Shown one piece after another: positions 22,910-23,575 of a stretch of 23,575 bases of DNA. This DNA comes from JBFXAN01 sp050184225 (GTDB lineage Bacteria; Chloroflexota; Dehalococcoidia; CAUJGQ01). Each line of letters begins with the position of its first letter. Position 1 is the stretch's first letter. The stretch is from positions 1 to 23,575 of the forward strand of contig JBFXAN010000094.1 of NCBI GenBank assembly GCA_050184225.1, in the 5' to 3' direction. Both the position numbers and the translations under genes were made by a program. The notes under the pieces were generated by a model that did not search any database, was not told the origin of the DNA, and was given only the letters and a program-made list of their open reading frames with translations.

Positions 22910-23380
22910 CTAGTAGCGGATGCCGGTGCCGCGCAGGATCGCGACGACGTTGCCGTCGCGTCGGTAGGTGGTCTGGTTGTACACGATCAGCATCGGGCCG
23001 AGCCGGCCGCTGGTTTCTTCCAGCTCGGTCAGCATCGTTGTCGCCGTGAGAACGTCGCCCGCCTGGATCGTGTCGAAGTACTCGATGTCGGTACCGCCGT
23101 TCAGGTTGCGCTTGTAGGGGATATTCAACTGGCGGCCGCCACGCGCCGGCGCGCTGGGATTGAAGACCGGCGTGCCGAGGTAGTGGGGCGGCGCGGGAAG
23201 CGAGCGATAGCCCTTCGACTTCGCAAATGCCTCGTCGTAAAACAGCGGATCGTCATACTGACACGAGCGCGCGAACATCCGGATCGATGTCGTGTCCACT
23301 TCCACCGTCCACGGCTCAGACTCGACGTTGAGCTGGGCACGCATTTCATCGGTGACAACCGACGCATTCTCGTCAGCCAT
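22910..23380 (-). CDS. MaoC-like N-terminal dehydratase domain protein
   Basis: This 156-residue protein fits the FAS1-like/MaoC N-terminal hot-dog domain. After a short acidic N-terminus it has VEVDTTSIRMFARSCQYDDP and LFYDEAFAKSKGYRSLPAPP, the usual region where the substrate channel opens. KRNLNGGTDIEYFDTIQAGD follows, with the family's G-x-E-Y-x3-I-x2-G-D motif. Members hydrate or dehydrate acyl thioesters, often paired with a second MaoC protein that carries the catalytic residues. No such partner is in the window. The ATG at 23380 follows TGAGGAGG; an earlier in-frame start at 23536 runs through a repeat and is unlikely. Between this gene's stop and the DUF488 gene nothing else is coded. 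Confidence 0.88.
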   Translation of the reverse strand: MADENASVVTDEMRAQLNVESEPWTVEVDTTSIRMFARSCQYDDPLFYDEAFAKSKGYRSLPAPPHYLGTPVFNPSAPARGGRQLNIPYKRNLNGGTDIEYFDTIQAGDVLTATTMLTELEETSGRLGPMLIVYNQTTYRRDGNVVAILRGTGIRY

Positions 23381-23465
23381 TGATCGCCTCCTCAAACAGG
23401 TCGCACGCCCCAGTATACGGATGTCGGCGTAAGGGGCGAGGGGGCTGAGATACCTAACCCCCCGG

Positions 23466-23490
23466 CCCCCTTCCCTCGCAGGGAAGGGGG
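23466..23490. repeat. C-run/G-run palindrome
   Basis: CCCCCTTCCCT (23466-23476) and AGGGAAGGGGG (23480-23490) form a perfect 11-bp stem with a three-base loop. The surrounding sequence (ACCCCCCGGCCCCC) resembles the element at 1059-1232. The last 12 bases of the window (CAGGACTCCCCC) match the entry to that element's right arm, so a further copy may begin at the window edge. Confidence 0.75.
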
Positions 23491-23575
23491 AGTTCTCGTC
23501 AACCGGGGGTGCCAGTAGCTCGCTTGGTTGCGGCAAGACTATCCCTCATCAACCATGCCCCGCCAGGACTCCCCC

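Noticed and set aside
1..23575. CRISPR arrays, tRNA or rRNA genes, insertion sequences and prophage genes
   Set aside because: No regularly spaced direct repeats, no cloverleaf-like segment and no transposase or phage protein could be recognised on either strand.

Overview
This is a high-GC, gene-dense chromosomal window with short intergenic gaps. Two tandem cytoplasmic trypsin-like proteases, GAF-rich two-component signalling, an F420/luciferase-like oxidoreductase, a DUF433/DUF5615 cassette and several families of palindromic intergenic repeats all fit a Chloroflexota bacterium, most likely of the Thermomicrobia/Sphaerobacter kind. That placement is inferred from gene content and base composition; no rRNA, tRNA or ribosomal protein gene is present to confirm it.

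Region 1 (1-9515, all minus strand) holds, in transcription order from the right: a carboxylesterase, an MFS exporter, a single polypeptide that joins a complete NarL-type histidine kinase to its response regulator, a Crp/Fnr regulator with a small zinc-ribbon protein, two paralogous PDZ serine proteases, and the start of a response-regulator-like protein that is cut by the window edge. Two near-identical perfect hairpin repeats sit in the gaps at 3775-3848 and 7818-7890.

Region 2 (9887-13825, plus) holds a lipoprotein with two cupredoxin-like domains, a TPR protein followed closely by an amidohydrolase of the YtcJ type, and a 77-residue two-helix membrane protein. Region 3 (13917-15368, minus) is an apparent operon of an SPFH/slipin protein, a DUF433 antitoxin-like protein and a DUF5615 toxin broken by an internal deletion plus frameshift.

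Region 4 (15621-18151) holds a plus-strand PNPOx-like flavoprotein, then a minus-strand series: a YciH/SUI1 protein, a 74-residue protein, a cytidylate-kinase-like protein and a membrane protein. Region 5 (18298-21725, plus) holds an LLM-class oxidoreductase and a DUF2207 plus LemA pair. Region 6 (21755-23380, minus) holds a MaoC-type dehydratase and two DUF488 genes that overlap by 61 bp.

There is no CRISPR array, insertion sequence or phage block. I see no multi-gene system that is convincingly new. The most interesting items are the fused kinase/regulator, the decayed toxin beside an intact antitoxin, the compensatory base change between the two hairpin repeats, the doubled cupredoxin with full type-1 copper ligand sets, and the overlapping DUF488 pair.
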